From NCBI GenBank assembly GCA_030052745.1, contig JANBVO010000030.1:186001-250000 (forward strand): DNA of 64,000 nucleotides, given 5' to 3'. The position numbers and the translations under genes were made by a program. Position 1 is the first letter of the stretch. Each line of letters starts with the position of its first letter. Positions 53,529 to 63,739 of this stretch are shown one piece after another. This DNA is from Pleurostoma richardsiae (taxonomy: Eukaryota; Ascomycota; Sordariomycetes; Calosphaeriales; Pleurostomataceae). Under the pieces are notes generated by a model that was given only the letters and a program-made list of their open reading frames with translations, was not told the DNA's origin and did no database searches.

Positions 53529-55027
53529 ATGGGTTCCTACTTCTCATCTACGCCAAGCGCCTCCTCGAGTGCGAAGAGGCCGATGCACGTGCTGATCGCT
53601 GGAGGAGGCATTGTCGGTCTGACCATTGCCCAGGGATGCCGTGAGAACGGTATCCCGTACACGCTGTTCGAGAGAGACACCGAGGGTGGGTGAACCAGTC
53701 AAGAGAGAGAGTGAGGATTGGGAACGCAGTTTACTGACCTTTCGATAGGAAGCCGCAGTCAGGGATGGGCTTTGACTCTGCACTGGTGCCTGGATGCCCT
53801 GGAGAGGACAATCGGCCCCGAGCGTGCGGCTAAGCTGCCAAGTGTACGTTATGGCAGACCGTGAAGATGCTCAGGTGCCGGACTAACTTGAGAAAAGGCC
53901 GTAGTGGATCGGACACTCAAGGAGGACGCCGGAAACTTCCTGTTCCTGAACGCCGAGACCGCGTAGGCCGACCCATCAAGAAATCTTCTTACCAGGCTGG
54001 GACACTGACGGGCCACCTCTAGGGAAACGAAGTACAAGATTCCGCCGTCTAAGAGGCGCCTCCGTCTGCACCGACAGAAGCTGCGGTCGGTCCTCGCGGA
54101 GGGCATCGACGTCCAGGAGGGCAAGAAGTTGACGCGGGTGGAGGAGATCGACGGCGGCGTCCGGGCGCACTTCGCGGACGGCACCTTCGCGGACGGGACG
54201 ATCCTGATCGGCGCAGACGGCAACAACAGCAACGTGCGGAAGCACCTCCTGCCGGACGACTATGCCCTCACCCCCCTGACTGTCCACCTCGTGGGTGTCA
54301 TCCGCCACTTCACCGCGGACCAGGGCGAAGCTGTCCGGCAGCTGGACCCCCTGCTCTTCCAGGCGCTGCACCCGAAGACGGGCAACTACCTGTGGTACAG
54401 CATCCAGGAGGTAAACGAGGAGGCCGACGGACGGGTGAACTTCGACGCACTGGTCATCATCTCGTGGATCATGAAGGACCCGGTCAAGGACGCCATCCCG
54501 AAGACGAACCGCGAGCGCATCGCCATGATGAAGGAGCGCGCCTCCAACTACGCCGAGCCGCTGCGGAGCATCGTCATGGACATCCCCGACGACCTTGACT
54601 TCACCACGCCCCTCAGGCTCGGCGATTTTCCTTGCCGTGACTGGGATAACAAGGGCGGGCGGGTGACCCTCGCCGGCGACAGCGCCCACGCTATGACGAT
54701 GTACCGAGGTGAGTTGCGGGAATGAAAGCTTGAGAAATGGAAATGTGATGCTGATTAGACTACTTGACAGGCGAGGGAGCGAACCACGGCATCCTGGACG
54801 CGGCGCTGCTGGTGGACCAGCTGAAGAGGATGCACAAGGGGGAGATCGAGCAGAAGGCGGCTATTGACGAGTACGAGGGGGAGATGCGACCCAGGACGCA
54901 CACCGCGGTGCTGAAGAGCCGCGCCGCCGCGTTGGTGGCGCACGAGTGGGATCAGGTCACGGACGACTCCCCGGTCATTGGAGCGAGGGTCGCGCCGGTG
55001 ACGGCGTTCAAGTCTCCTTTTGCGTGA
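53529..55027 (+). CDS. FAD-dependent aromatic monooxygenase (cluster)
   Basis: 419 aa. Exons are 53529-53685, 53749-53843, 53898-53962, 54023-54708 and 54771-55027; the phases close. A short N-terminal tail precedes the FAD Rossmann motif [20 protein letters not shown]. The DG motif is [17 protein letters not shown] and the second FAD motif is [18 protein letters not shown]. The family is class A flavin monooxygenases (salicylate/p-hydroxybenzoate hydroxylase type). These add one hydroxyl to an activated aromatic ring using NAD(P)H. It lies 0.7 kb upstream of a gentisate-dioxygenase-type cupin on the same strand, so it may make the hydroxylated substrate for ring cleavage. Its true substrate in the pathway is unknown. 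Confidence 0.9.
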
Positions 55028-55736
55028 GGCGGTTTTACTTGCATTGATATTTTTGATGGACATATCATATAGACTAGAATAAAACTCATTATCATTCCAT
55101 ACATCTTTCGTAGTTAGAGCCTCCGCATTCAAGCCTCAAGTATTTGCCGCGGGTTTCCCCCAGCAAATGTTACTCCTATTTCTTGAGAGATTTAGCACCT
55201 GTCTTCCGTATCCCAGAGCATCCATGCGCTGTTCCGTGCTTGCAGCGACTGCAGGACTGCGCCAAGAAGCCTTCAGCACGAACTCAGAAGGCTTCCGAAT
55301 ACACAATGACAAAGCACCGGATGAGTCTCCGCCTTCATTCAAGATCTCAAGCCTCAGCTGTGGGTGGCGGGTGGATTCTGGTCGAGACTGCGGCCGGGAC
55401 CCCCCTCCATTACCGAATTGGGCAGCCCGGATACCGGACCGGCGCCTTCGACCAATCCCCGTCGACCCGCGATAGATAAAGCCGCCCAGCGAGACACAGC
55501 ACCGAGCTCGACGTTGCCGGCGATGGAATAAGGAATATCAACTGCGAGAATACGATTATCAACCTGTTGTTACCTCTGCTCCATTCTCGTTATTTCGATC
55601 GTGTGCTTCCTGTTCTCTAGTCGGTTAACCCAGAACTTTGTCAAGTCCATTGCTCTACCGTATCTTCTACGTGCTCGATATCGACTCCAGAAAGGCGCTC
55701 GGAACAGTTTCCACGAGACTGTATCCCACAGCCAAG
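55028..55736. promoter_or_regulatory. Upstream region of the cupin dioxygenase gene
   Basis: It contains CCCGGATACCGGACCGG at 55426-55442, similar to the CCGGATAC in the reductase/monooxygenase promoter. A 7-bp inverted repeat AAGCCTT/AAGGCTT lies near 55268-55295. No gene was recognised. Confidence 0.4.
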
Positions 55737-56925
55737 ATGGCCCCCTCCGCCACCGAGCCCGCCGTCGAGGCGACCCAGGGCTTCTACAGCAAGCTGAAGA
55801 CCTCCGTCAGCACCAAGGCCAGCCTGGAGCAGGCGATCCGCGAGAAGGACCTGGTCCCGCTGTGGAACATCGGCGGGCCCTCCACGCCCGTAGGCCCCCC
55901 CGGCAAGCACATCCCCGCGGTGTGGAAGTACGACGACACCAAGAGCCTCCTGCTGCGCGCGGCGGACATCGTCGACCCGCGGGAGGCCGAGCGCCGGGCC
56001 GTGCTCATGATCAACCCGGGCCCCAAGCACACGCCCTTCACGCTGCACTGCCTGCTGGCCGCCCACCAGCTCATCTTGCCGGGCGAGCGCGCAGTGTGCC
56101 ACAGGCACACGCCCTTCGCGGTGCGGTTCCTGATCGAGGGTGACGCCGGTGAGTCTCGGAAGCGCGGGAAGAGCGCACTGCGAGAGAAGCACGGGACAGA
56201 CGCTGACTAGGAGCCCAGGATACACGGCCATCTCGGGGAAGAAGATGTACATGAAGCCGGGAGACCTGATCATCACGCCGGTGTGGAACTGGCACGACCA
56301 CGGCAACGAGGGGACCAACAACGTCATCTGGCTCGATGGGCTGAACATCCCGCTGTTCAAGCACATACCCGTCGACTTCACTGAGCACCACCGTAAGTCC
56401 CACGTCTAGGCGCCTACCCTACCTGCTCGAGAGCAGGCGGGATCAGCTTCGGAGTCGTTGCTAACATGAGGACAAGTGGAGGAGTACGGCGTCGACACAC
56501 ACGAGTCCAAGACCGCCTCCGACTCGGAGGCCGCGGACATGAAGTTCCCCTGGTCAAAGACGCAGGCGCGGCTGGACGCACCCGGCGGCGACTACTCGTC
56601 GCTCGAGTACCTGCTGCCCAGCGGCAAATCGGTGTCGACCACCATTGGGGCGTACGCGCACCGCATCGCGGCCGGCAAGGCGTCGCCTCCGGTGCAGGAG
56701 ACGGCGGGCAACATCTTCCAGGTGCACGCGGGCAGGGGGTACACGGAGGTGACGTCGCCGGCGGGGGAGACGACGAGGCTGGGCTGGGGCAGGGGCGACA
56801 GCTTCACGGTGCCGCCATGGCACATGTTCCAGAACTTCGCGGAGGAGGGGGAGGACGCGTACCTGTTTGGTTTCTCGGACAGGCCGATGCAGGTCAACCT
56901 TGGGTTCTGGAGAGCGAAGGAGTAG
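55737..56925 (+). CDS. Gentisate 1,2-dioxygenase-type bicupin
   Basis: 344 aa. Exons are 55737-56148, 56219-56392 and 56477-56925. First cupin: LVPLWNIGGPSTPVGPP, then the iron-binding CHRHTPFAVRFLIEGDAG, followed by KKMYMKPGDLIITPVWNWHD with the third His, and WLDGLNIPLF. Second cupin-like half: IFQVHAGRGYTEVTSP, DSFTVPPWHMFQNF. This matches gentisate 1,2-dioxygenase, salicylate 1,2-dioxygenase and 1-hydroxy-2-naphthoate dioxygenase in size and motif order. It is therefore a second ring-cleaving enzyme in the cluster, beside the 3-hydroxyanthranilate dioxygenase. It follows the FAD monooxygenase gene on the same strand. Substrate could be gentisate or an aminated analogue such as 5-hydroxyanthranilate; the sequence cannot decide. 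Confidence 0.9.
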
Positions 56926-57501
56926 ATAGATGAGATAAAGTGGAGGGAGAGAAGCAAAATGAGTTGAAAGTAGAACTGCATCTGACTCGAATCTTACTGG
57001 AGGTGTTTGCTTGGGAAATCTTAAGTTCTGGGCGTAGTAACGCAGTCTTCGCTTCTATAGCATTAATTGATGCGTACAACATGATGACCAATGCTGGAAA
57101 TCTACAGGGACAAACTGTCGAGACTCTCCATCAACATTCGTAGAACACTTTAGGCTCATCGTTGCATTTCCGTTGGTGATCAGGAGTGGTGAAGGTCTGA
57201 CTCCGTAGCGCAACGCCACGCCTTCAGGGGTGATATTAGCGCACTGATAAGCCCAAAGGCCTCAGCCGGTAGAGGGATGGTTGCGCCGAATTACCCCACT
57301 CAGCCAAGTCAGCGGAAGAGGCGAGGCTCGGTGACGGCGAGATCGCATCCCAGATCTCCCCGGATCCTCACAGTCTGCACGGCCGTCTATAGTATTCATC
57401 AATCCCCCTGCAGTCGCATCACCATGTCAGTTGCCTGTCCTCTCTCCTAGACATATCGAAGCGGCGAGTCGCTCTTACGATTAAAACACTGACTGACCAC
57501 C
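56926..57501. promoter_or_regulatory. Upstream region of the cluster regulator
   Basis: It holds the 3' end of the cupin gene and the promoter of the Zn2Cys6 gene. A CCCGGATCC word lies at 57359-57367. No gene was recognised. Confidence 0.4.
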
Positions 57502-60213
57502 ATGTTCAGGTCCGGTCCGTTTGCCGAAGCGTCCCAACTCCCGAGGCCGCTGGCGCCACGCAAGCCAGACGCCAATGGCCGGCGACAGGTCAACGCCCTT
57601 AACGCCAGCGAGCGTCAGAGAGTCAGGCGAGCATGTGTCGAATGCCGAGTCAAGAAGGTAAGTCCGCTGCAGTGCTCGATGTCGGAGTGACTGGAGTTCT
57701 GGTACTAACACTGCCGACAGGTGAAATGCAACGGAGCCGACCCTTGTGCTCGCTGTACCTCCTTGAGCGTCGCCTGCGAGTATGGCGAGTTTGCAACTCG
57801 TAACGGCGGAATTGCCGATGCCAAGTATGTCTGCGTCTGGGATATTCGTTACGTTCGATGCTGACCACTGAACAGCCACGTCGAGAAACTGGAGGCTCGT
57901 GTTGCTTCCATGGAACAGATGTTCCGTTCATTTCTCGAGCAGTTTGAGAGCATTCAGGCCAATGGAAACGGGGGCCACGCATCCCGGGCTCGTGAAGACA
58001 CACCAGCTGTGCATCATGACGCCGTTGGCCCTACCAGTGAAGCTCCTGTGCCGGATCCAAATCCGGGCACACATGCAAGCAGGATGCAGCAATTACTGGA
58101 TGCTGCGGAGGCAGACGCAGCGGGATTGAACCTCCCGGAGCCACAGGATGTAAGCAAGGAGAGCGACAGCCAGCTGGCGGAACCATCCGATGGGGAAGTA
58201 GAACAAGACGACGGCAACGTAGAACAGGAACAGGCCGACCAAGGGGAGCGGCGCTACGCGGATGGATTCGGCGAGCTGGATGTCGACACCTGCGGCCAGC
58301 TAAGATATGTCGGGCTCGGGTCTACTGCCTCGGTGGTCGACAACTGCATCGGCCTCCGTCGACACATTAGCAAAGGCCTCGAGAAGAAGGGCTACGAGCC
58401 CGAGGAGTTCTTCTTCGCCAGCCCGGAGGCCCTGAACATCGAGGACTCGGAAGGCTCTCCGCCGTGCCAGGCGTCTGCCAGCGACCTGCCGCCCTCAGAC
58501 CTTGTAGAGCTCTTGATCGACATCTATGCGAGGGAGCTCGCGTTCCTCTTTCCCATCACCACAGAGCGGGACATCCGGCAGATCTACGAGAAGCTCTCGT
58601 CGCAACGCGAGCGGGACCCCGGCTATGCAGCCGTCTTCTTCGCCCTCCTGGCCGTCGCGGCCCCTCTCCTTCCGGAGGATCAGCTGGCGTTTCAAAGTAT
58701 AGACGCAAAGTGGCGGTCGCGGCCCCTGGGGCCTTGGTTCCACAATGAGGCGATGCGCCACGTGAACATGCCCTTCCGCGGGAAGTTCGAGCGCAAGGGC
58801 CGGAGCCAGGACATCGTCGTCGCGCTCGGCCTGCTCAGCATGTACCTGGCGGAGACCGGCTCGCAGGCCGAGGCCTGGATAACGGTCGGGCGGGCAATCA
58901 GGAACGCCCAGGACCTGGGCCTGCATCGTTCGCCCGAGAGGCTCCGCCTGCCCATGGAAGAGCGCAACAAGCGCAGGTATATCTGGTGGTGCCTCTACAT
59001 TCTCGAGCGGCAGCTCTGCACTGCCCTCGGACGCCCTCTGTCCATTGACGATCAAGACTGCGACACGGAGGTACCGTCCGCCGTCAGCGACGGCACGCAA
59101 GTCAATGGGCTGGCCGGGTTTACCGGCATGATCCACCTGCACCGCATCATCGGCCAGATCCTCAAGATCGTCAACTCGGTCCGCAACGCCGACGCCTGGC
59201 GGCGACTTGCCGACAGCGAGAAGATGGACGAGCTGCGCGGCCGCGTTCGCGAGGCCAACGAAGCGCTGCAGACGTGGGCCAAAGACATGGTTCCGCCGCA
59301 GATCAAGACCGCCAAGTCCGGCACGCTGCTCGCGGAGAAGCACGTCGCGCTGTCGTCCTTCTTCTCGGCCGTCATGCTGCTGCACCGCGTCTTCATCGGC
59401 AACCCGCACCGGCCGAGCCCGCTCGCCGAGTCGCAGGCGCAGATGAAGAGCGCCAAGGCGGCGACGGACTGCATCCGCGGGACGGCCGAGTTTCTGCAGA
59501 GCGTGCCGCGCAGCCACTACGTCGTCTTCCACGGGCAGTACGTCTTCGTCGGCGCCATCGTGCTGCTGCACTGCATCCGGCGCTCCGACGACCCCAAGTT
59601 CGTCTACTCGGCGCTCAAGGACGTCGAGCTGGCCATGGAGGCGCTGCGCAGCCTCGAGGGGTTCTGGAGGGGCGCGAGGAAGTGCCGCGCGACGGTGGAG
59701 GAGTATCTGGACTTCACCCTGTGGTACGTGCTGCACGGCGACCGCAAGGGCAAGTGCCACTTTGACTGCGATCACGGGCCCGAGCAGCACTCGACGAGTA
59801 GCTGCACGCCCAAGAAGCGCGTCGCCAGCTTGTCGTCATCGAGGGCCAGGGAGCCAAAGCGGGTGCGACAGACGGGACTGCAGGCAGAGACGCTGGCGTC
59901 GACTTCGGCCGCCGGCCCGCGCGAGAAGGAGGTCTTAAGGAGCGCCGCTCCGCAGTGTCCCAGCAACCCCCTGGCGGTCCCCGTCGCGGATCATACGATG
60001 GTGACACCACACACTCACCACCAGCCTTTTGAGGTTGGCCAGCAGCCGGAAGACACCCACTTCGACGACACGATCGGCAACTTCCTGGGCGCCATCAGCC
60101 CCAGCTTCCACCTGCGCGATCCCTACTTTGGCAGACTGACGGACCTGGAGTTCAACCCTTCCGAACTCATGTTTTTATCGCCGGACGGCAATGTGCAGAA
60201 TTCCTTCTTTTGA
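57502..60213 (+). CDS. Zn2Cys6 transcription factor, probable cluster regulator
   Basis: 865 aa. Exons are 57502-57657, 57721-57824 and 57876-60213. The zinc cluster begins RRACVECRVKKVKCNGADP and has spacing C-X2-C-X6-C-X5-C-X2-C-X6-C, split by the first intron. It is followed by a coiled-coil segment (HVEKLEARVASMEQMFRSF) and a long acidic stretch. The fungal transcription-factor domain is clear: LAFLFPITTERDIRQIYEKL, AWITVGRAIRNAQDLGLHRS and ERNKRRYIWWCLYILERQLC. The C-terminus is Pro/His-rich and ends LSPDGNVQNSFF. It lies inside the catabolic run, between the cupin and the ACMS decarboxylase. It is the obvious candidate to switch the cluster on in response to the aromatic substrate or an intermediate; this is inference from position. 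Confidence 0.92.
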
Positions 60214-60336
60214 ATTAACAGAGCGTATATCTACATATTATCAATTTAGGTCCATTTCAAAACCATTCGCCTGCGCCAGAGACTGCCAACAATGGGCTGA
60301 ACTTAATGAACCATCGTCTTAAGGATGTGTTCTTCG

Positions 60337-61634
60337 TCACGCGTGCTTCTTCATGTCGCCCAAGTTGAACTGTTCTAACCTCTCCCGGAACGCCTTCTCG
60401 AAACTCGGCCCCATGTTGAACAAGTCAATAGCGTTGCCGGCCAGCATGTTGGCCCTCTCCTCCCAGCTCAGAAACTTGGACAGCTTGTCCTCTGTGCTGA
60501 GCATCTTCCCGGCGACCGGCACCTCTGCGACCATGCGTTAGTCCTGAGTCCTACAAAAAGCGACGAGGGGATCAATAGTCACTTACCGCCAAGGGGAAAC
60601 GGATAATCACTGCCCATGACGACCCTGTCGGTCCCGATCTTCTTGCACAAGAACTCCAGCAAGTCCGGGTCATGCACCAGCGAGTCTACCCAGAAGCCGC
60701 CCCGGCTGAGGTGCTCCGTGGGGCTGACTCCCCCGGCCTCCACGGCCACCAGGTCCGGCCGGCAGTCGTACCCGTGCTGGATCCGCCCCAGCAGCGCCGG
60801 GAACGCGCCACCCGCGTGCGCGAAGCACAGCTTCAGCCGCGGGTGCCGCAGCAGCACCCCCGACGACGTCAGCGCGAGGATAGCCAGCGCCGTCTCCGAG
60901 GGCATGCCGACGAGCCACGCGCCCCAGTACTTCTTCCAGCGTGCGGCGTTCTCCTTGCACAGCGCGTACCCCAGCGGGTGCACCAGCACCGCCATGTCCA
61001 GCTCCTCGCAGGCCGCCCAGAACGGCTCCAGCGCCGGGTCATCCAGCGCGGACTCCCCGACCGAGGTGCCGATCTCGACGCCCCGCAGGCCCAGCTCGGC
61101 CTTGGCGCGCCGCAGCTCCGCGACCGAGGCGGGCACGTCCTGCAGCGGCACGGTGGCCAGCCCGACGAAGCGGCCCGGGTGGGCGGCGCACACGCCCGCG
61201 ATGTGGTCGTTGAGCGCGCGTGCCAGCACGGCGACCGGCTCGGCGGGCTCGTCGTAGAAGAAGAGGATGGGCACCGTGCTGAGGACCTGCACGTCCACGC
61301 CCGCGGCGTCCATCTCCGCGACGCGCACCTCCGCGCTGATGCAGTTGGGCTCGACGGTGCGAAAGAAGGTCTCGCCAACGTACATGTCTATGCGGTCCTC
61401 CTGGCCGTCGGCCTTCGACGGCCGCAGGCTGAGCCAGGGGCTGGAGGAGGACCGCGTGGGGTAGGTGCTCAGGTCCGGCAGGGAGGGGGGCATGATGTGG
61501 GTGTGGACATCGATGCGGTAGAGGGACGAGCCGTCGCCGGGGGGCGGCGTCAGGGGCGGCGTGGCCAGGCGGCCGGTGTGGCAGCAGCAGGAGCAGGAGC
61601 TCGAGCTCAGCTCTCCGGGATGTGACGATGCCAT
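60337..61634 (-). CDS. ACMSD: 2-amino-3-carboxymuconate-6-semialdehyde decarboxylase
   Basis: 411 aa. Exons on the minus strand are 61634-60587 and 60524-60337. The same frame extends upstream but without an ATG. It is an amidohydrolase-superfamily TIM barrel with a zinc site. The N-terminal metal ligands are in [12 protein letters not shown]. Then [65 protein letters not shown] and [14 protein letters not shown] with the catalytic Asp. The C-terminus after the intron (EVPVAGKML) also fits ACMSD. It decarboxylates 2-amino-3-carboxymuconate semialdehyde to 2-aminomuconate semialdehyde, diverting it from spontaneous closure to quinolinate. A Ser/Cys-rich run ([10 protein letters not shown]) near the start is unusual. 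The next gene, divergent, encodes the enzyme that makes its substrate. Confidence 0.95.
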
Positions 61635-62265
61635 GATAGTGCGTTTGCTTGCACAGAATGAAGTCACAACGTAGCAACTGAGGTTCACGATCTATCCTTC
61701 AAGCAGAGATGCTACCGCTCCAGCCGTCGAATCTGTAGCCCCTTAAACATACAGGGCAAACAGAAGTGCACTTCGGCTATCAGAAGCCTCTCCCCACCGA
61801 TCTACTCGATATCGAACCTCGCTGATGTCTCCCATGTGTGGGGACCGCTTCATCTGCCAAGGTCAGCGCCTCGGTGTTCGGAAGGATCCCTTGATCTTCC
61901 TTCCGCGTTCCGTAGATGCTGACTGATACTTCCGCGATCCGCAGGCCAGCTTCCGCCCACACACCGGGTCGGGTGCAATATCCGGGTCTCGGCCCGAGTC
62001 CCAATACGGTCTATCGCGCCGGTCCCTCTCCTGCATGTTGGTCTGTACCTAAAGGGTCCATCGTGGCGGATATCGAGGTGTGTTACAGCACGAGGCCGAG
62101 CCGGCGGACGAGGCGAGAAGCTTTGTGACTTTAGGATATATCGCATCCACTGTTCGCGAGTCTGATGGAGATCCGCACAGCACCCGGAAAGCAAAAGCCA
62201 CTCCTGCTCAAATTCTCTCGTCTTCACCTAGAGTTCCCATTCGGGTCTAGAATCAAGTACCCACC
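61635..62265. promoter_or_regulatory. Divergent promoter, ACMS decarboxylase / 3-HAA dioxygenase
   Basis: A 0.6-kb shared upstream region for two consecutive pathway steps. It contains CGGGTCGGGTGCAATATCCG near 61966-61985, followed by the small palindrome CTCGGCCCGAG. These CGG/CCG words are candidate Zn2Cys6 sites. Confidence 0.4.
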
Positions 62266-62964
62266 ATGCCTGCAGCAAACGATATACCGGCGCCGGCTAC
62301 CATCCCAGCGCCGCTTGCGTTCGCCTCGTGGCTCGGCGCCAACGAGGCGAAGCTGCAGCCCCCGGTCAACAACTACTGCCTATACAGCGGCGACGACTTC
62401 ATTCTCATGGTCGTTGGCGGGCCCAATGAGAGGAATGATTTTCACGGTATGTTTGTCTAAGCAGAGAAAACTCCTGAGTACGGGGGCATGTCTAAGAGTA
62501 TATAATCCAGTAAATGAGACGGAGGAGTGGTTCTACCAGCTAAAGGGCGCCATGCTCCTCCGGATCGTCGAGAACGGTGCATTCAGGGACGTCCACATCA
62601 AGGAGGGCGAGATGTTCCTCCTGCCAGGTAAGTCCCTTTCGATTCTGCTTCACCCATTATTCTCTAGTATGAGGACTAGAGCAACCGGCTCATTGAGGCG
62701 GGCACAGGCAACACGCCGCACAACCCCATCCGCTTTGCTGACACAACCGGCCTGGTGATGGAGCGCAAGAGGCCGGAGAGCGCGAAGGACAGGCTGCGGT
62801 GGTACTGTACCAAGGGGAAGCACGAGGAACTCACCATCATCCGAGAGGAGGTCTTCCACTGCGAGGACCTGGGCACGCAGCTGAAGCCCCTTATCCGGAA
62901 TTGGCAGGAGAATGAGGAGTGCCGGCGTTGCAAGGCGTGTGGGCTGGTGGCGGATCCTATGTGA
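62266..62964 (+). CDS. HAAO: 3-hydroxyanthranilate 3,4-dioxygenase
   Basis: 184 aa. Exons are 62266-62446, 62511-62627 and 62708-62964. Cupin dioxygenase: [20 protein letters not shown] supplies the substrate Arg and the His and Glu iron ligands. [20 protein letters not shown] supplies the third His, and [15 protein letters not shown] the second substrate Arg and Glu. It opens 3-hydroxyanthranilate to 2-amino-3-carboxymuconate semialdehyde. Length equals yeast Bna1-type enzymes, which have a C-terminal rubredoxin-like second iron site of two CxxC pairs. Here the first pair is WYCTKG, lacking its second Cys, while the second (ECRRCKACG) is kept. It is probably a catabolic paralogue distinct from the NAD-biosynthesis enzyme, a guess supported by its genomic context. 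Confidence 0.95.
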
Positions 62965-63739
62965 GCTGAGCGAGTCTCCCGGCTACATGTGTATAAGGCT
63001 GAACGAATAATGAAATGCTGTTGAATGAGATCCGGGTTGCCGCTGTAGATGTCGCAACAGTCGTTAGTGCGAGACTGAGAGAAAGATCTCAGATCTCCAG
63101 CTCCTTCTCGGGTGTCTCCCCGCCAATCAACAATGGATCCGGACGGGTCATGGGTAGCGCAGGGCCGATGCAACAAGCGCCCCGGAAGGCGATCCCTTAT
63201 CACGGTCCGGCTGCCGGCGGCCAATCCACGAGTCCGCATTTATCTCTCTGTCGTCCTAAAGACAAATCTCTTGGAATATTGAGTGATAAGAGCCGCGCGG
63301 GAAAGGTACAGAATCGAAACCCTTACCAGAGCCAGTTAGTAGCCGGTATCTACGGAGCACTCATTCAGTAACAACTGATTGTTCCTCTGGCTGAGCCAAA
63401 CAGACCCCCTCTATCGCCGGAGCGCGCTCCCGCTATCAATCTAATCAACGCGGACTTCGCCCTATCTTGTTTTTTTCACGACAATGCCTCAGCGGGATCG
63501 ATCAGGGGTGCCACGAGCTGGTTGCACAGATATCAGTGGGGACTCCCCGTACGCGCGGTGATGCAGCCTCAGTGTGTATCCTCGGCCTAAGGAGACGATG
63601 AGATGAAGTATATCCGTATCCGAAGACAAGGGTTTTAAGTGTCACTGAGATCCCAACCTCGGACGACATTGCTGTCATTCTCAGCCCATCGCTCGTCGGA
63701 GATACCCCTTTTCGTGCAACTGCAGCCAGGGTGATCGCG
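62965..63739. promoter_or_regulatory. Upstream region of the MFS transporter
   Basis: It contains GATCCGGACGGG near 63136-63147 and CGGTCCGGCTGCCGG near 63204-63218, CGG/CCG-rich words that may be regulator sites. No gene was recognised. Confidence 0.35.

Noticed and set aside
54129-54725. FAD monooxygenase starting at the internal ATG 54129 as a truncated gene
   Set aside because: Upstream exons from 53529 supply the FAD-binding motif and join in phase, so the gene is complete.
58495-59790. 431-codon leftward open frame opposite the Zn2Cys6 gene
   Set aside because: No recognisable motif; antisense shadow of the fungal transcription-factor domain.
44847-63739. CCGGAT word in most cluster promoters as a specific regulator site
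   Set aside because: The same word also occurs in unrelated gaps (for example near 11076, 13878 and 16756), so presence alone is not informative. Only the paired, inverted arrangement was kept as a finding.
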